Shown piece by piece: positions 14,160 to 25,204 of a stretch of 64,000 nt of DNA. The translations under genes and the position numbers were made by a program. The notes under the pieces were generated by a model that worked only from the letters and a program-made list of their open reading frames with translations, was not told the DNA's origin and did not search any database. Each line of letters opens with the position of its first letter. Position 1 is the first letter of the stretch. This DNA comes from Tetmemena sp. SeJ-2015 (Eukaryota; Ciliophora; Spirotrichea; Sporadotrichida; Oxytrichidae): NCBI GenBank assembly GCA_027382625.1, contig JAJKFJ010022155.1, positions 1 through 64,000 of the forward strand, given 5' to 3'.

Positions 14160-15350
14160 TTTGATCTTAAAAATCTATTTTTTCCCCAAAAAAAGGTGAT
14201 CATTTTTTGAGGTTTTGAAAAATTAAAAATGATACACTTTTTTTTTAAACTTCTGCAAAGGGGACTCACTTTTCCTCGACAGGCAAACTCAGTTTTCAAG
14301 GAAAAACTTCTAGTTTTTAAAGTTTCTAAAAAAAACCCCCAGCGATTTCAAATTTTTTATTTTTAAAATCAAATTTTTCCCCATCAGGTGATCATTTTTT
14401 GAGGCTTGGAATTAAAAGTAACACTTTTTTTTAACTTCTCCCCAAATTGGACTACTTTTTTCCCCGGACAGGAAAAATCTTTTCAAAAAAATTCGTTTAA
14501 AACCCTGAAAAAATACCCCAGCAAAATCTTCGTTTTTGATCTTAAATTTATTCTTTCCCATAGGTGTTTTCTTTTTGAGGTTAAAATTTAAAAATTTTTA
14601 ATACACTTTTTTTTAATTTCCCTGCAAAGTTTTTCCATTTTTCTCTGGACAGGAAAACTCATTTTTAAAGGAAAAAATTTAGATTAAGATCTAAAAAAAT
14701 GGGGCCACCACCCGACTTTATCTTAATCTATTCTTTCCATAAGGTGTTTCATTTTTGGGGGCCTGAAAATTTAAAATGATAACAATTTTTGCAAATGGAT
14801 TCTTTTTCTCCGACGGGCAAACCCTCAGTTTTCAAGGAAACTTCTGGGCTTAGACTGAAAAAATGCCCAGCATTTTCGATCTTTGATTTTTAAAAATCTT
14901 TTTTTCCCCCGGGGTGATCTTTTTTTAAAAGGTTTTAAAATTTTAAAATGTATACACTTTTTTTTTAACTTCTGAAAAGGGGCTCACTTTTTTTCTCGCC
15001 CGGGAAAACTGTTTTAAAGGAAAAATTTCTACCCCAAGTCTAAAAAATTACCCCAGCGATCGGTCTTTGATTTAAAACCCTTTTCCCTTCCCCATCAGGT
15101 GTTTATTTTTGAGGTTTGAGAATTAAAATTTATAAACCTTGTTTTTAACTTTTTGCAAAGTGGACTCACTTTTCTCCACAGGAAAACCTCATTTTTTCAA
15201 GGAAAACTTTTCTAGCATTAAAGATCAAAAAAAATACCCCAGCGATCTTCGTCTTTGATTTTTAAATCTATTTTTTTCCCATCAGGTATCTTTTTTAGGT
15301 TTGAGAAAAAAAAAATGTTTTACACTTTTTTTTAAACTTCTGCAAAGGGG
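14160..15350. repeat. Degraded distal end of satellite
   Basis: Monomers remain recognisable, but homopolymers are inflated and bases drift toward runs of A, T, C or G (TTTTTCCCC, GGGG, AAAAAA). This is the texture of a poor consensus rather than ordinary divergence, and it overlaps the last units of the array. Confidence 0.7.
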
Positions 15351-15838
15351 GAACTAATCAATTAAAGATAGCTTAGAACAAATACAACCTTTATCAACAA
15401 AAACTTTTAAAACAAATCTACTCTTCAACTCCAAAGAAAAATATCGTAAGGCTTACAGATGAAGAATGTCAACAGAACTAACTACACAAGGGTCTTCATG
15501 AAGATTTGCATAATACTGAGTCCTTCCATTAAAAAATTAAAAGCATCATACAATTAAAAAAGTTATATATTATACATCAATATTTTTTAAGTTCATCTCT
15601 ACTTGATCAGTTTATTATAGCCGACTTTTTTTAAAATTCTCTAGTTTATTAGGATTATAATAACTTATATAAACATCAATTATTTTATAAAAACACTAAA
15701 TTGAAATGTTATGATAAAGATAGGCTTTAAATATAATGAAGCAGATATGCTTCTTATTCTCTTTAAAAAATAATATAAATCTAATATCTTATGTATACAA
15801 ACATTTAGGGGGGAATGATATGAATTTATTTATAAATA
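15351..15838. other. AT-rich sequence, no gene seen
   Basis: Unique AT-rich DNA between the satellite and the first coding island. No open frame with protein-like composition was found. Confidence 0.6.
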
Positions 15839-16434
15839 TCTTGGACCAGGAGGAGACCCCGCATTAGCTTAGAGTCCAATCAGCTAGATCCCTATCAAAA
15901 ACTCATCCCCTACCTCGAGAGCTACTGCGGCGCAGATGGCATTCACAAAGGGAAGAAGGGTACCCCTCTGTTTTTTAGGATCCAGATGTCAAACTCACAG
16001 GATCAGGAGCTCTTTGAGATCATGCAGAGCCAGGGAAAGCTCAGCCATGACAAGCACATACTCATGAGCTACACCCAGGTTGCCATGGTCACTGGAATCA
16101 AGCAGAGCACTGTGGCTATCATCGTCCAGCTGTGGCGCCGCAACTTTTTCCCTTTTTAACAAAATTGGGAGGCGCATAAAAGAGGCAAAGTGGAAATTCA
16201 CCCTAGCGATCGAGCAGAGCATCACTACGGCCAAGCATCTAAGCGATACTGGCCACATGAGTCTCAAGGTGCGCATCCATTTCTATCACGAGGAGTTTGG
16301 AGCTCCACTTGTCTGCCTAGCCAGGTTGGCAAAGCTCTTCAGCCGCAACAAGGTCTACTACCAATCCAGCTCTTACAAGTACATACACAAGGACCAGAGG
16401 GAGCGTGAGATCCAATACAGCAGCAGATCAATTT
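15839..16434 (+). pseudogene. Coding island of unknown function, frameshifted
   Basis: G+C-rich relative to its surroundings. One frame reads LESNQLDPYQKLIPYLESYC and continues through LSHDKHILMSYTQVAMVTG to about 16150. The sense then passes to another frame (IGRRIKEAKWKFTLAIEQSI to YKYIHKDQREREIQY) that ends at a TGA near 16434. TAG inside the first frame is read as Gln. The change of frame occurs around a T run (ACTTTTTCCCTTTTTAAC), compatible with a one-base error or decay. No family was recognised. The downstream neighbour is coding on the opposite strand, so the two meet tail to tail, or are segments of one rearranged gene. Confidence 0.5.
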
Positions 16435-16800
16435 GATGGCTATAACGAGATGGGTGCACGCTGGCTTCGAGGTCGGGTAAATAGGCTAGTCAACCTTTCA
16501 ATGATGACAGACAATAACTGCTCGTCAAGGTCGAGAAACCTCTATTCGCGCACATCAACTTCATTAAGCTTCGGGAATAGCATTTCGAGTGAGGGTGGGC
16601 AAGAGAAGGGCAGCAGTCTTATTTTTTCATACTTGGCGCACCTTTTGGTTTTCACGTTGAGCAAAGCAGTCCTCCATTTCCTCCTAGCTCTTCACCATCT
16701 GGATGAAGTAGCCATTTGTCTGAGTCGCCTCATTCAGCTAATTTTTTAAATGATGAAGGTGCTCACCTAGCTCAGGGAGGTCTTGCTCGAAGGTTCCATA
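16425..16800 (-). pseudogene. Coiled-coil coding island, unknown
   Basis: Reading right to left with TAA/TAG as Gln gives FEQDLPELGEHLHHLKNQLN and then MVKSQEEMEDCFAQRENQKV, closed by a TGA. A second frame carries on with LEMLFPKLNEVDVREQRFLD and LLSVIIERLTSLFTRP to a TGA near 16426. Charged heptad-like composition suggests a coiled coil. A frameshift lies between the two parts. The island abuts the plus-strand coding island at 15.84-16.43 kb. Function unknown. Confidence 0.45.
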
Positions 16801-17700
16801 TCTAATGGATTGAGATATTTATTTTAATCGGGGGGTTAAAATTTTTTAAATATTGAGAAGAAATAAATATTCAATAATCAGTTAAGTATTAATTTACGGT
16901 TGTATAAATATTTTATCATTCATACTTTTATTGATCTTTCTTTATTCTGAAAAACCACTATATCTTTATGAAGATAGGTTATTTAAATAGAACATGATTA
17001 TCTGCTTCTTAATAGTTGGGTTTGGGTTTTTGGGGCTATTATGAAAGGAAACACCTTTAAATAGTAAATGCTTTGTTTATTTAGTTAACTTAATTGATAG
17101 CTATGAATTTTCTCAAAAACTCTTATAAGCATTTTTTAAATTTATAAAACACGATTTCTAGTCCTTTGTACTTCATTCAACTAAAGTACCTTAATTTTAT
17201 TTTATGGACTATCAAGAGAAATAGTTTTCAGCTAAAAGATTTAAGAATAGTATAGACTCTTAATTAGATCGGATTTTCTTAAAAAAAATAATAACTTGCA
17301 AAATAATTATGTTTTCTCGAAAATCATTCCAACTTTAAATTTACTTGAGATAATAACAAAAATTCAATGGTCAAAGTAACAATGGATCTGGAAACTCTTG
17401 GGTAGATTTATTTTCATTAAGGCTCATAAATTCTATTCCTGGGATTACAACGCATAAAAATTTTTTTTGATTAATTAAATTTTTAAATTCTTAATTAAAT
17501 TGAATAAACACTACTTTTTATTTTAATTAAGATAAATTTAAATTTTTAATTACCGCCTTTTTAAGAACTGAATTGTAATTTAAATTATTCTCACTAAACT
17601 ATGAGAGCGTCTGCTAAAATGATAATCAGAAATCTTCGATTGGGGAAAACCCAAAGGGAGAACACATATAAAGTGATACCCCTTCTCGGAGTGGGAAACC
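16801..17700. other. AT-rich sequence, no gene seen
   Basis: Low-complexity AT-rich DNA without supported coding sequence. Confidence 0.55.
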
Positions 17701-18245
17701 TAAAATAAGAAAAGATGCATCCTCAACCTCAGATTGCAATGAACTGGTTATCAGAAGGGGCAGGAAAAAGACTTATAATGGGCACTCTTTCCTGACTAGT
17801 AGAGAAGGATAAGTTGATACTTCCAACTGTGAATATGAATTGGCAAGGTCTTACACATTGTATGAGTTTCAGAAGCTTCTAAATACACAGGCATTTCCCA
17901 GATTTTTAGCAAGTTCATTTTTAATCAGAACACTAAACGAAAACTCAAATCTACAAAAAATTTTAAAGAATAGGAGCTTAAAAGCAAGCGGGTCCTTTAA
18001 AAGAACTTCAGGAGCCTCATCAAGACTGTTCGCAGCAGAATTAAAAATAGATAAACTTTAATGCAAAAATAAAGTCTGAGTAACTTAAAATATATTCGGG
18101 AGTATTAGACTAGTATAAAACATAAACTTGCTATCAAAGTCGAGCCTCAGATAAAAGGGAAAGCTTTTGTGATCTCATTTCTCTACTAAATTATGAAATG
18201 ATTGAGGTTCAGCTGAGCTACTCTAATTAGCCTTAATTTTGATAG
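17700..18245 (+). CDS. Uncertain open region
   Basis: Two overlapping frames stay open when only TGA is a stop. One reads YEFQKLLNTQAFPRFLASSF and ends near 18080. The other starts at an ATG at 17836 and runs to a TGA near 18245 with many TAA/TAG codons. Composition favours the first for its opening 75 residues. No family was recognised and neither frame has independent support, so this may be a decayed segment. Confidence 0.3.
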
Positions 18246-18639
18246 CCATGAGACCATATACAGAATAGGGATTGGCCTTGCCAACTATATTTTTTGAACG
18301 AGCCTGAGTGCCTCTCTAAATTTTAAGAGGTATTCCTAAAATTTGATAGAAGTTATATAAGCATCGTTAGACTATAGCTGAGAGTTTAATAAAAAAGAGA
18401 ATTAAATTAGATATTAAATTATAATGTAATAAATTAGCGAAAGTTTAAATGTGTCCAATTTAAATAATTATAAGACCATTCGATTCAGCATCAAATTCTA
18501 AAAACGTTTTATCCTTGCAACTTTTGTGTGGGAGTGCTCATTAAAGAGTTATAAGCGACACAAGATTTAATAAAGAGGATGAAGATGAGTGCATGAGTCA
18601 TATTCATTCGGATTTAAAATGAAGTTAAAGAAGAAACTA

Positions 18640-18860
18640 TTTAATTTTTTAACATAAAATAATATTTAAATTTTTTAAAAAACTTTCCCTTTTTAAAAAT
18701 AAAAAATTAATCCTTTTTAATTTATTTTTTTTAAAATTAAAAGATACCCTTTTTAATCTTTTTTGTTAAATAAACCTTTTTTTTAAATGTTTATTTTTAA
18801 ATTTTCCAAGTTCCCAATTTTAAAATTTATTTTTAAATAACCCTAATTCCAAAGAAAAAA
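18640..18860. other. Low-quality-looking A/T run tract
   Basis: Almost only runs of A and T with occasional CCC, like the degraded satellite end. Probably poor consensus. Confidence 0.5.
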
Positions 18861-18863
18861 AAA

Positions 18864-19585
18864 TGAATGATCTTTTTACTTCAAGGTGGGACTTTATCGA
18901 AAAAGAAGAATTCATAAGACATTTTATATAAATTTCTAGCGAGATATAGAGTAGAAACCCCGGATGTTATGGATATTGTATCAGAGCTGATTTCACGATG
19001 CAAAACGACTCAAGTAGCTACAAAGAAAAGTGGAGGATATCAATGAGTCTGAAACTCTAAAAATTTTGGATGAATTCAAAGCATTGAATGAAGAAGCAGG
19101 GTAGCACTTGAAGGCTATAGTAACAAAGAATAATGCTCTGGCCTAGAATATACTCGAGCTCCAAGGGTGCAAAGTCGTTAGGATTTGAACTGATGACCTT
19201 GCAAACCTTTGTCTAAATTTTTGCTTATGAAGATAAGTTCAAATTCGTAAGTTTTGGTATTTGAAATGTCAAGACCTACTCTGTACATCATTAGCAATAA
19301 TATTAGCTAAAAGACATAGATGTCCTGTATATCATGAGAAAGAACAATCAACTTATATTAAGAGAAGAGAAAAACTTTGGTCCTCATCTGCTCAAAATTG
19401 GCCTCGAGAATGCAAATCAGTACCAGAAAGAAATCGGAATTTATTATCTACTTCAAAAATTTTTCGAGAGCCTCTTTTAAGTTGAGAGCTATAACGAGAT
19501 ATGGAAGCAATCAAGATGCATGATTGACTAGTTAGACTGGATATTATTTGAAGGAAGCGTCAATCAAATTAAAAAAAATGCTTGA
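18864..19585 (+). pseudogene. Unknown helical protein gene with intron, frameshifted
   Basis: Begins with an ATG at 18864 (MNDLFTSRWDFIEKEEFI). A second frame carries KVEDINESETLKILDEFKAL and HLKAIVTKNNALAQNILEL, and a third LMTLQTFVQIFAYEDKFKF. The last leads into a GT-AG intron at 19247-19294. After splicing the frame continues QLKDIDVLYIMRKNNQL, LKIGLENANQYQKEIGIYYL and ends IKKNA before TGA at 19583. At least two one-base shifts are needed before the intron. The composition is that of a helical or coiled-coil protein. It neighbours the MT-A70-like gene. No family was recognised, and whether the shifts are errors or decay is open. Confidence 0.5.
19247..19294 (+). other. Intron, 48 nt
   Basis: GTAAGT donor, ATTAG acceptor. 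Removal joins KFKF to QQYQLKDIDVL in frame. Confidence 0.65.
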
Positions 19586-20530
19586 AGCTATATAAGTTAC
19601 CTAGGCTCGGAGACCACGCAGTTAGCTATTCTTGCTAAGTTATTGTAATTTTAATCAGACCTTTCGGTAATGATGCAGGGAAGTTCACTCCGTTACAATT
19701 TAAAATTTAGTGAAAGAGATTTCTATTTTTATGGAAGTTTTGATTTACCTCTCTATCTAAATTAGTCTTAATAAAAAACTGAAAGTTTTATTTATTTCTA
19801 TTGCATGCTTTTAAGTAAATAAAAAAGGATTCGATTTATACCAAGTTAGAAATATTCAACTTACATTTTATTTAAATTAAAACTTATGAGCTCTGATGGA
19901 TTTTTAAAAAATAATATTATAAGGTAACAGTAGTTATTCTTTTTCGCAAAAATTATTTTAATATTCAAAACACTAAAAAAGTCAAACATTTAAAAAAAAT
20001 TATTAAAATTTAAAGCTGCGTCCTTAATTATATTATAATAATTATTTACTTATTATAATTATCAACTTGATTGCTCGAATGATACTTAGAGGCACTCATG
20101 AATAAACGTAAAGTTATTCTGCGGGAAAGAATCGGAATATCCTACTTAACAATCAAAGCCTACCCTCCTAATCTTGAACTTTGATAAAGTTGCCTTAGAC
20201 CTATTAGTTATTCAGCTAAGCTAATGATTTTGCTTATCATAGCCAGACTCATTTTCCCAAACCTCAGAATTTCTAATAATCGCAGCTTATTTAACAATAT
20301 CAAGCTGGAGTGAGAAACCCAGGTTTAGCAGAAGAATAGTTCTTGATTAATCAAACACCAAGCTAAAATAAAAGCGAGGAATTTAACTCCAGTCAACTAA
20401 TTCTCAACATAATCAATATCAAAGAACAGAAATTTTTGCTACCTTCCCAAGAATAAACAATATAACTCAAGTTATCAGAATTAGTAACAAATGAATGGAG
20501 CTGATTAAAATTCAAAGAGGAGATTCGCTT
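19586..20530. other. AT-rich sequence, no gene seen
   Basis: AT-rich with no supported open frame. Many TAA/TAG/TGA in all frames. Confidence 0.5.
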
Positions 20531-20537
20531 GATATTT

Positions 20538-20760
20538 ATGGCCACAGGCACAAAGTATACAGGGAGTATGGATAATCAAGAAAGCAAGTATACAGACTAT
20601 GCTCGCATTTTGATTGCCTTTCTAGTTTTGGTAAATGGCATCAATATTATAAGGGTGAGTTTTAGGATTTGGTTTTAGGTTAAAGAGAAAATCACTTCAT
20701 GTCGAAATCTGAGAATTTAATTAAAAAAAATGCCTTGATTTATGATTAAATAGAGAGAGA
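20538..20760 (+). CDS. Small ORF with one hydrophobic segment
   Basis: ATG at 20538 opens MATGTKYTGSMDNQESKYT followed by a hydrophobic stretch ARILIAFLVLVNGINII that could be a single membrane helix, then continues to a TGA near 20760. It overlaps the start of the MT-A70-like gene in another frame. No homology was recognised. It could be a 5' piece of that gene or a chance frame. Confidence 0.3.
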
Positions 20761-21813
20761 ACTCCTCATATTAGAAGAAGCTGCAGAATAGATTAGGCTT
20801 TCAAAGCTTTAGTATTATAACAATAAGGTAGCAGTGCAATATATCAATAGAGGCGATAAGTTCGTCAAAGCCAGAATGCATTTTCTTTTTATAGAAAAGA
20901 GTTAAATTATTGAGGACCTCAAATTTAAGTTGAAAATAGTGATTTAAGAAAACTTTGATTTAAAGCAGCAGCATCTCGAACAGGTATAAACTAGAGTGTA
21001 GTAACTGAAGATTGAAAACCAGAGATATAATAAGCTTAAAGTGAAGTCACAGAGTCAGCAAAATAGTATAGAAAGCTTGAATTGTAGCAAGAACTTGGAT
21101 TCAGAGCACTAATAAATGAGTCTAAGAAATAGAGGCAATGCGTTTTGCTCGAAAAAGTAAATCCTCAGTAGTACGTGAAAAAATCTGAGTCCATAGAGTA
21201 TCTCACTGAACGGACTAAGTGGAGCATGTAGAGATCTAACAACAAATAAACTCAATACAAAGGAGACGTTTTAGACGACAGAATGCGGGATGAATTTATT
21301 TACGATAAAGCGATAGAAATCGACTAATATGATTTCATGGCTACGGTTTTCGATCCTCATTAGCAGGGTACTTGCATGAACTTCAACTTTTCACATTGAA
21401 CGAAAAGACTTTATTCAGCCGAATACCCTTAAAAAATCTATAGAAAGATGGCTACATTTTTATGTGGGTTATTTAAGCATATTTTGAGGCAGAATTAGAC
21501 TATCTGAGTAAGCAGGGCTCCTAAAAGAGTGATCTCTACACTTGGGTAAAACTTAACCCATATAAAATCATAAAAGAGGGAATAGGTTTCAATACTAGCC
21601 ATTGCACCGAGTTTTGCATAAAAGCAATGAAAAACGGGCCGATGACCTACCTGGGAGAGATCTGTCTTATATTATGTGAGAAATGTGATAATAGAAGAGG
21701 TAAGAGAAACCTCGTTGAAGCCAAACTCTTTTTATGAATTAGTGGAAACTCTAATTCCCTAATTATGGTACTTCGATGTGTTTAGGGGACTATACAATTA
21801 AAGAGGCAGATGA
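20699..21813 (+). pseudogene. MT-A70 family (METTL3/METTL14-like) adenine methyltransferase relative, frameshifted
   Basis: Translation with TAA/TAG as Gln gives a helical N-terminal part from ATG 20699 (SKSENLIKKNALIYDQIERE) of about 160 residues, then the MT-A70 fold. At the catalytic position it reads ATVFDPHQQGT, followed by IPLKNLQKDGYIFMWV, LYTWVKLNPYKIIKEGIGF, HCTEFCIKAMKNG, EEVRETSLKPNSFYELVE and LWYFDVFRGLYN. These match in order the family blocks DPPW, the G-F-x-F-x-W-V strand, W-V-K, the H-C-L-V-G-x-K segment, E-V-R-x-T-S-x-K-P and the F-x-R-x-x-N end. The signature tetrad reads DPHQ, so Pro-Trp is missing, as expected for a non-catalytic partner subunit. Three frame changes (near 21165, 21397 and 21690) break the gene. 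Ciliate MT-A70 proteins deposit DNA 6mA. Whether this copy is expressed is unknown. Confidence 0.78.
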
Positions 21814-22078
21814 GCCACAGCAGGAAAATAATATATAGATATAGATCCAGCCATTTAGTGCCAATAAAAAAAAGCTAAAATTAAAAGGAGCTGAAATCAT
21901 CTTTTTAAATATTATTAAGTTTTAAAACTCACAGGAACTGACTGTTATTTATCGAATATTTAGATGCATAATATAGATTCTTTAATTGCTATAAAAATTT
22001 TCTTCAAGGGAGTTTTAAGTAAAAACTTAGTGAATTAGATTTCAGGCTCTTAAGTAGATATAAAATTCACTCTTGAAA

Positions 22079-23790
22079 TCAATAAATCCTATTGTTCTTG
22101 GCTTACCTCTCTGCCTTTTACGCATCGCCATCTTCTTAGTCTTTTCTTGATAGATTTAGGCAATGTAGGAAGCGAATGTCATGATCTCGATTGATCTCGT
22201 CCTCATTTTCAAATCTCAGGAAGATGTCCTTGTTCTTTATTTGCTCGAAAATCTCAGGCTCCCTGTAGACCAAAATGCACTGATCCTCTAAACACTTATC
22301 CTCGCCAATTATTCTTAGGAACTCATGTTGACTATCAGCGGCTCTATCAGGTGTAGCTATTATCATGTACAGAGCTTTGTCCCAGATGTGATAAAAGCTC
22401 TCCTATAAGGTGCAGCTCACCATCCTCGTGGTCTTATTCACGAAGAGATTCACTCCATCGCATCTCTAAGTCTTTGGAACACCTAGGCCTGAGTATGAGT
22501 CGATCGCTTGATATTAAAATGAAAGCTGCGTATCATTTCTGTCATCTTCAAGTCGGTAGATGAAATTATTATTTCTGTAAAACTAGACCATGTCCCTAAT
22601 CTTATTAAGAGGTTGTCAATGACATGCCGAATCAACTTCTATTGTCTTTCAAGATAGAACTCTTCCTGTCTCGTCATCCTCAATAGTTGGACGAAGTCTT
22701 TAACACATTCTACAATCCTAAGCGATAGATTGATCAATTAATATAAACTTTGCCTCTCTTTTCTCACTCGCTCGCTATAGATAGCCTGACCTCCTTGAGT
22801 TACCTTGAATATTCGCTGCCTAGTAGGTACAAGATCGTCTCCATCAAGAACATCTCCTAGGCCGAATGCAAAACAGCGTGACTAGTAGCCTCGCGCATAA
22901 TAGCTTAACATAAACATACAGAACTTCCCCCTGCAAAGTCTGGTGATGTCGATTACCTTTTAGGTGATTGATTTCAAGAGAAGCAGGATGCGGCCTGCGT
23001 CATCTCTCAGGGCTTCTCTTAGTCCGTCGTCGCTCTTCTTGGTCACCTCATTTAGCTTAGTGAAGCTCTCGTGTGCGTCAATTGCAGCATTGGCTAGGAT
23101 CTTTGAATTACGGCCATCAAAGCTCGGAGATGGTTTGAGTCTCCAAAAAGAATGAAATTTTTTATGATTTTCCATCACTCCATCGATTGCCTGAAATAGA
23201 CCTTATTAGCGACTTCAGCAAGTCACTTTTGTCTCAAGAGCTCTGGCCCACTAAAACAGAGATGGGTAGATTGGCGAGGCTTAAATGCGTTTTCTAATAT
23301 CAAAATATCTTTTTAAGAGTAGACGTATTCTTATGGCTTGATCATACTTGACTCCACTCTCACTCTTTCTCTCAGTCTTTCATTCAAGCTGGAGTTGCTC
23401 ATCTCGATAAAGCATGATGTTCCTCCTCATTTCGTTAAGCTGGGCCTTCCGCCCACAAAAGGTGAGCTGATATGACAGAGCGCCCCACACCTGCGCTGAA
23501 CTACTTGGACGAGTTTAGGACTCCTTACAGAGCATTCGACTTCCCCAAAGCAAAGATGAGGGAGAAGAAGGTTACGTGGCTAGAGACGACGATACTATGA
23601 TAGAACAATGAGGCGATAAAAGACTCGATCATCTCCATTTTTAGAGCGAGTAGATCTTTGATTTGATAGGATAATCTCATTAACTCATGCGAAATATAGT
23701 TTGGGCAGAGGTCACTGCCTTTGTGCTTCCATAAGATATCCAGGAGGTCTGGGACCTTGCTAAGCTTGGAGATGTGTGCTTACGAACTGT
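22079..23790 (-). pseudogene. Long degenerate gene, large protein of unknown family
   Basis: Reading the minus strand from about 23790, the frame gives KVPDLLDILWKHKGSDLCPN and ELMRLSYQIKDLLALKMEM, then shifts near 23480 to QLNEMRRNIMLYRDEQLQLE. It goes on through HKKFHSFWRLKPSPSFDG, SITQKVIDITRLCRGKFCMF, FGLGDVLDGDDLVPTRQRIF, RMTRQEEFYLERQQKLIRHV, a second shift near 22610, then MVQFYRNNNFIYRLEDD, YSGLGVPKTQRCDGVNLF, YMIIATPDRAADSQHEFL and FLRFENEDEINRDHDIRF to a TGA at 22079. Two in-frame TGA codons occur in otherwise good coding sequence, after QLQLE and after TKVTC. Over 500 residues, mostly helical, no family recognised. Decay, missed IESs or consensus errors could explain the breaks. 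Confidence 0.55.
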
Positions 23791-23799
23791 TCGGGAACT

Positions 23800-24190
23800 A
23801 AAGGAAGCGCTGGAAATTCAAGTCTCCATCTAGAAGGGGCCTGGAGGTGTAGGCCTGGAGGGTATGCTACACATTTGAGAACGGAAGGGATGATCAGATG
23901 GAAGGACCTGAGAGTGAAGCTGCCTCTCTCTGCCTACATGGAAAAAAGCAAGATAACGCAAACTACTCGCGCGTGGGAAGGTCGGCGTAAAGTCTATATC
24001 CTATATTCTTGTTTGATATATGCTTCGCGCTTGGCATATCATGAAGGAGTATGGGTATGGAGTGACTCTAAATCCAATCTTGATTTCTGGAATCGACGAA
24101 ACAACAAGAGCTGAGGTTCACCTCAGATTGGGAGCTCGTAACGTCAGGATCTCTTGTGTCTGGCGGTCGGGGTTGTCATAGTGGCTGTGA
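23800..24190 (+). other. Coding-like island, unknown
   Basis: Plus-strand frames include MKEYGYGVTLNPILIS followed by TTRAEVHLRLGARNVRIS to about 24188, and an overlapping open frame from 23776 to 24114. G+C is raised as in neighbouring coding islands. No family was recognised and the frames conflict, so only coding potential is claimed. Confidence 0.3.
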
Positions 24191-24199
24191 TCAAGTTAT

Positions 24200-25200
24200 C
24201 AAATATTAGTATGAGTCAGCCAATCAAATCTCATCAAGTAGAGTGACCCCCCAAAAAGCTAAGTGTGTTTAATCGTTACTTCTACTACTACTACTAGACC
24301 CTTTCAACTCTCAGATTTTTCAAACACCTCTTATATTAGAATAGAAGAGATAAGTTTTCACTATCTTGGATTTAACTTAAACACTCTCCTCTATGTTTCT
24401 AACCATAAGTTATAAGCAAAATTAATTATTATTTTTTATAATATGAATATTTTTAAGGATTAAAAACCTTTAAGATTCTGTTTTAACAAATTACATATTC
24501 TAGTCAAACTAAAATAACTTGCTTTAAGAATTTTATAATTAAAAAATATTATTCATTTTCTATTTTAGCATTTATAATTTATATTGAATTGCTTTTGGAT
24601 TAGTTAATTAAGCAAAAATAAATTTAAGTTAAATGAAATCGATAAATAAGTTTAAAAATATGGAATAAAGTTATATAAATTTTATTTATTTGTATTTTAC
24701 CAGAACTTCTGGATATGATAATCTTGAATGTCACATTTTACCAGATAAAGAGTAAAAATTGTAATTAATATGATTTTATTTGAGTTAGTGCGTTGATGAA
24801 TTGATTAAGACTATTAGATCTCTCAAGTTCAAATATATGTTTACTAAATTCAATGCATTTGGACATCTTCTCTCAGCTGTGCTCCATTAAATAATATTTA
24901 TGCTCTCTCAAGAGTGCTCAAACAATTTTAATATCAATCGAATACATTTAATATGCAAGTTTGTATGAAACTAAGAAAAATATAAATATTATATGTAGTG
25001 GATATTATTATTTATTTTTAAATTTATTCATTAATTTTTTTTTAATTTTAAACAAGCTCATTATAAAATTTAAAGCCTTTATTAACTCTTAAATTGTAGG
25101 ATTTATAGATATTGAGAGAACATAAAAACAAAATTATGCAATTAAATAATTTTTATTTCACTACTCTAAATAAATAAAATGAGATAAATATTTAAAAGAA
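24200..25200. other. AT-rich intergenic or eliminated DNA
   Basis: About 1 kb of AT-rich DNA between the degenerate islands and the 3' end of the TPX2-like gene. No gene seen. Confidence 0.6.
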
Positions 25201-25204
25201 TTAT

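Noticed and set aside
475..14591. Many open frames of 60-166 codons inside the satellite
   Set aside because: They follow the repeat, change frame with every indel, differ between units and show no domain; they are by-products of the tandem array.
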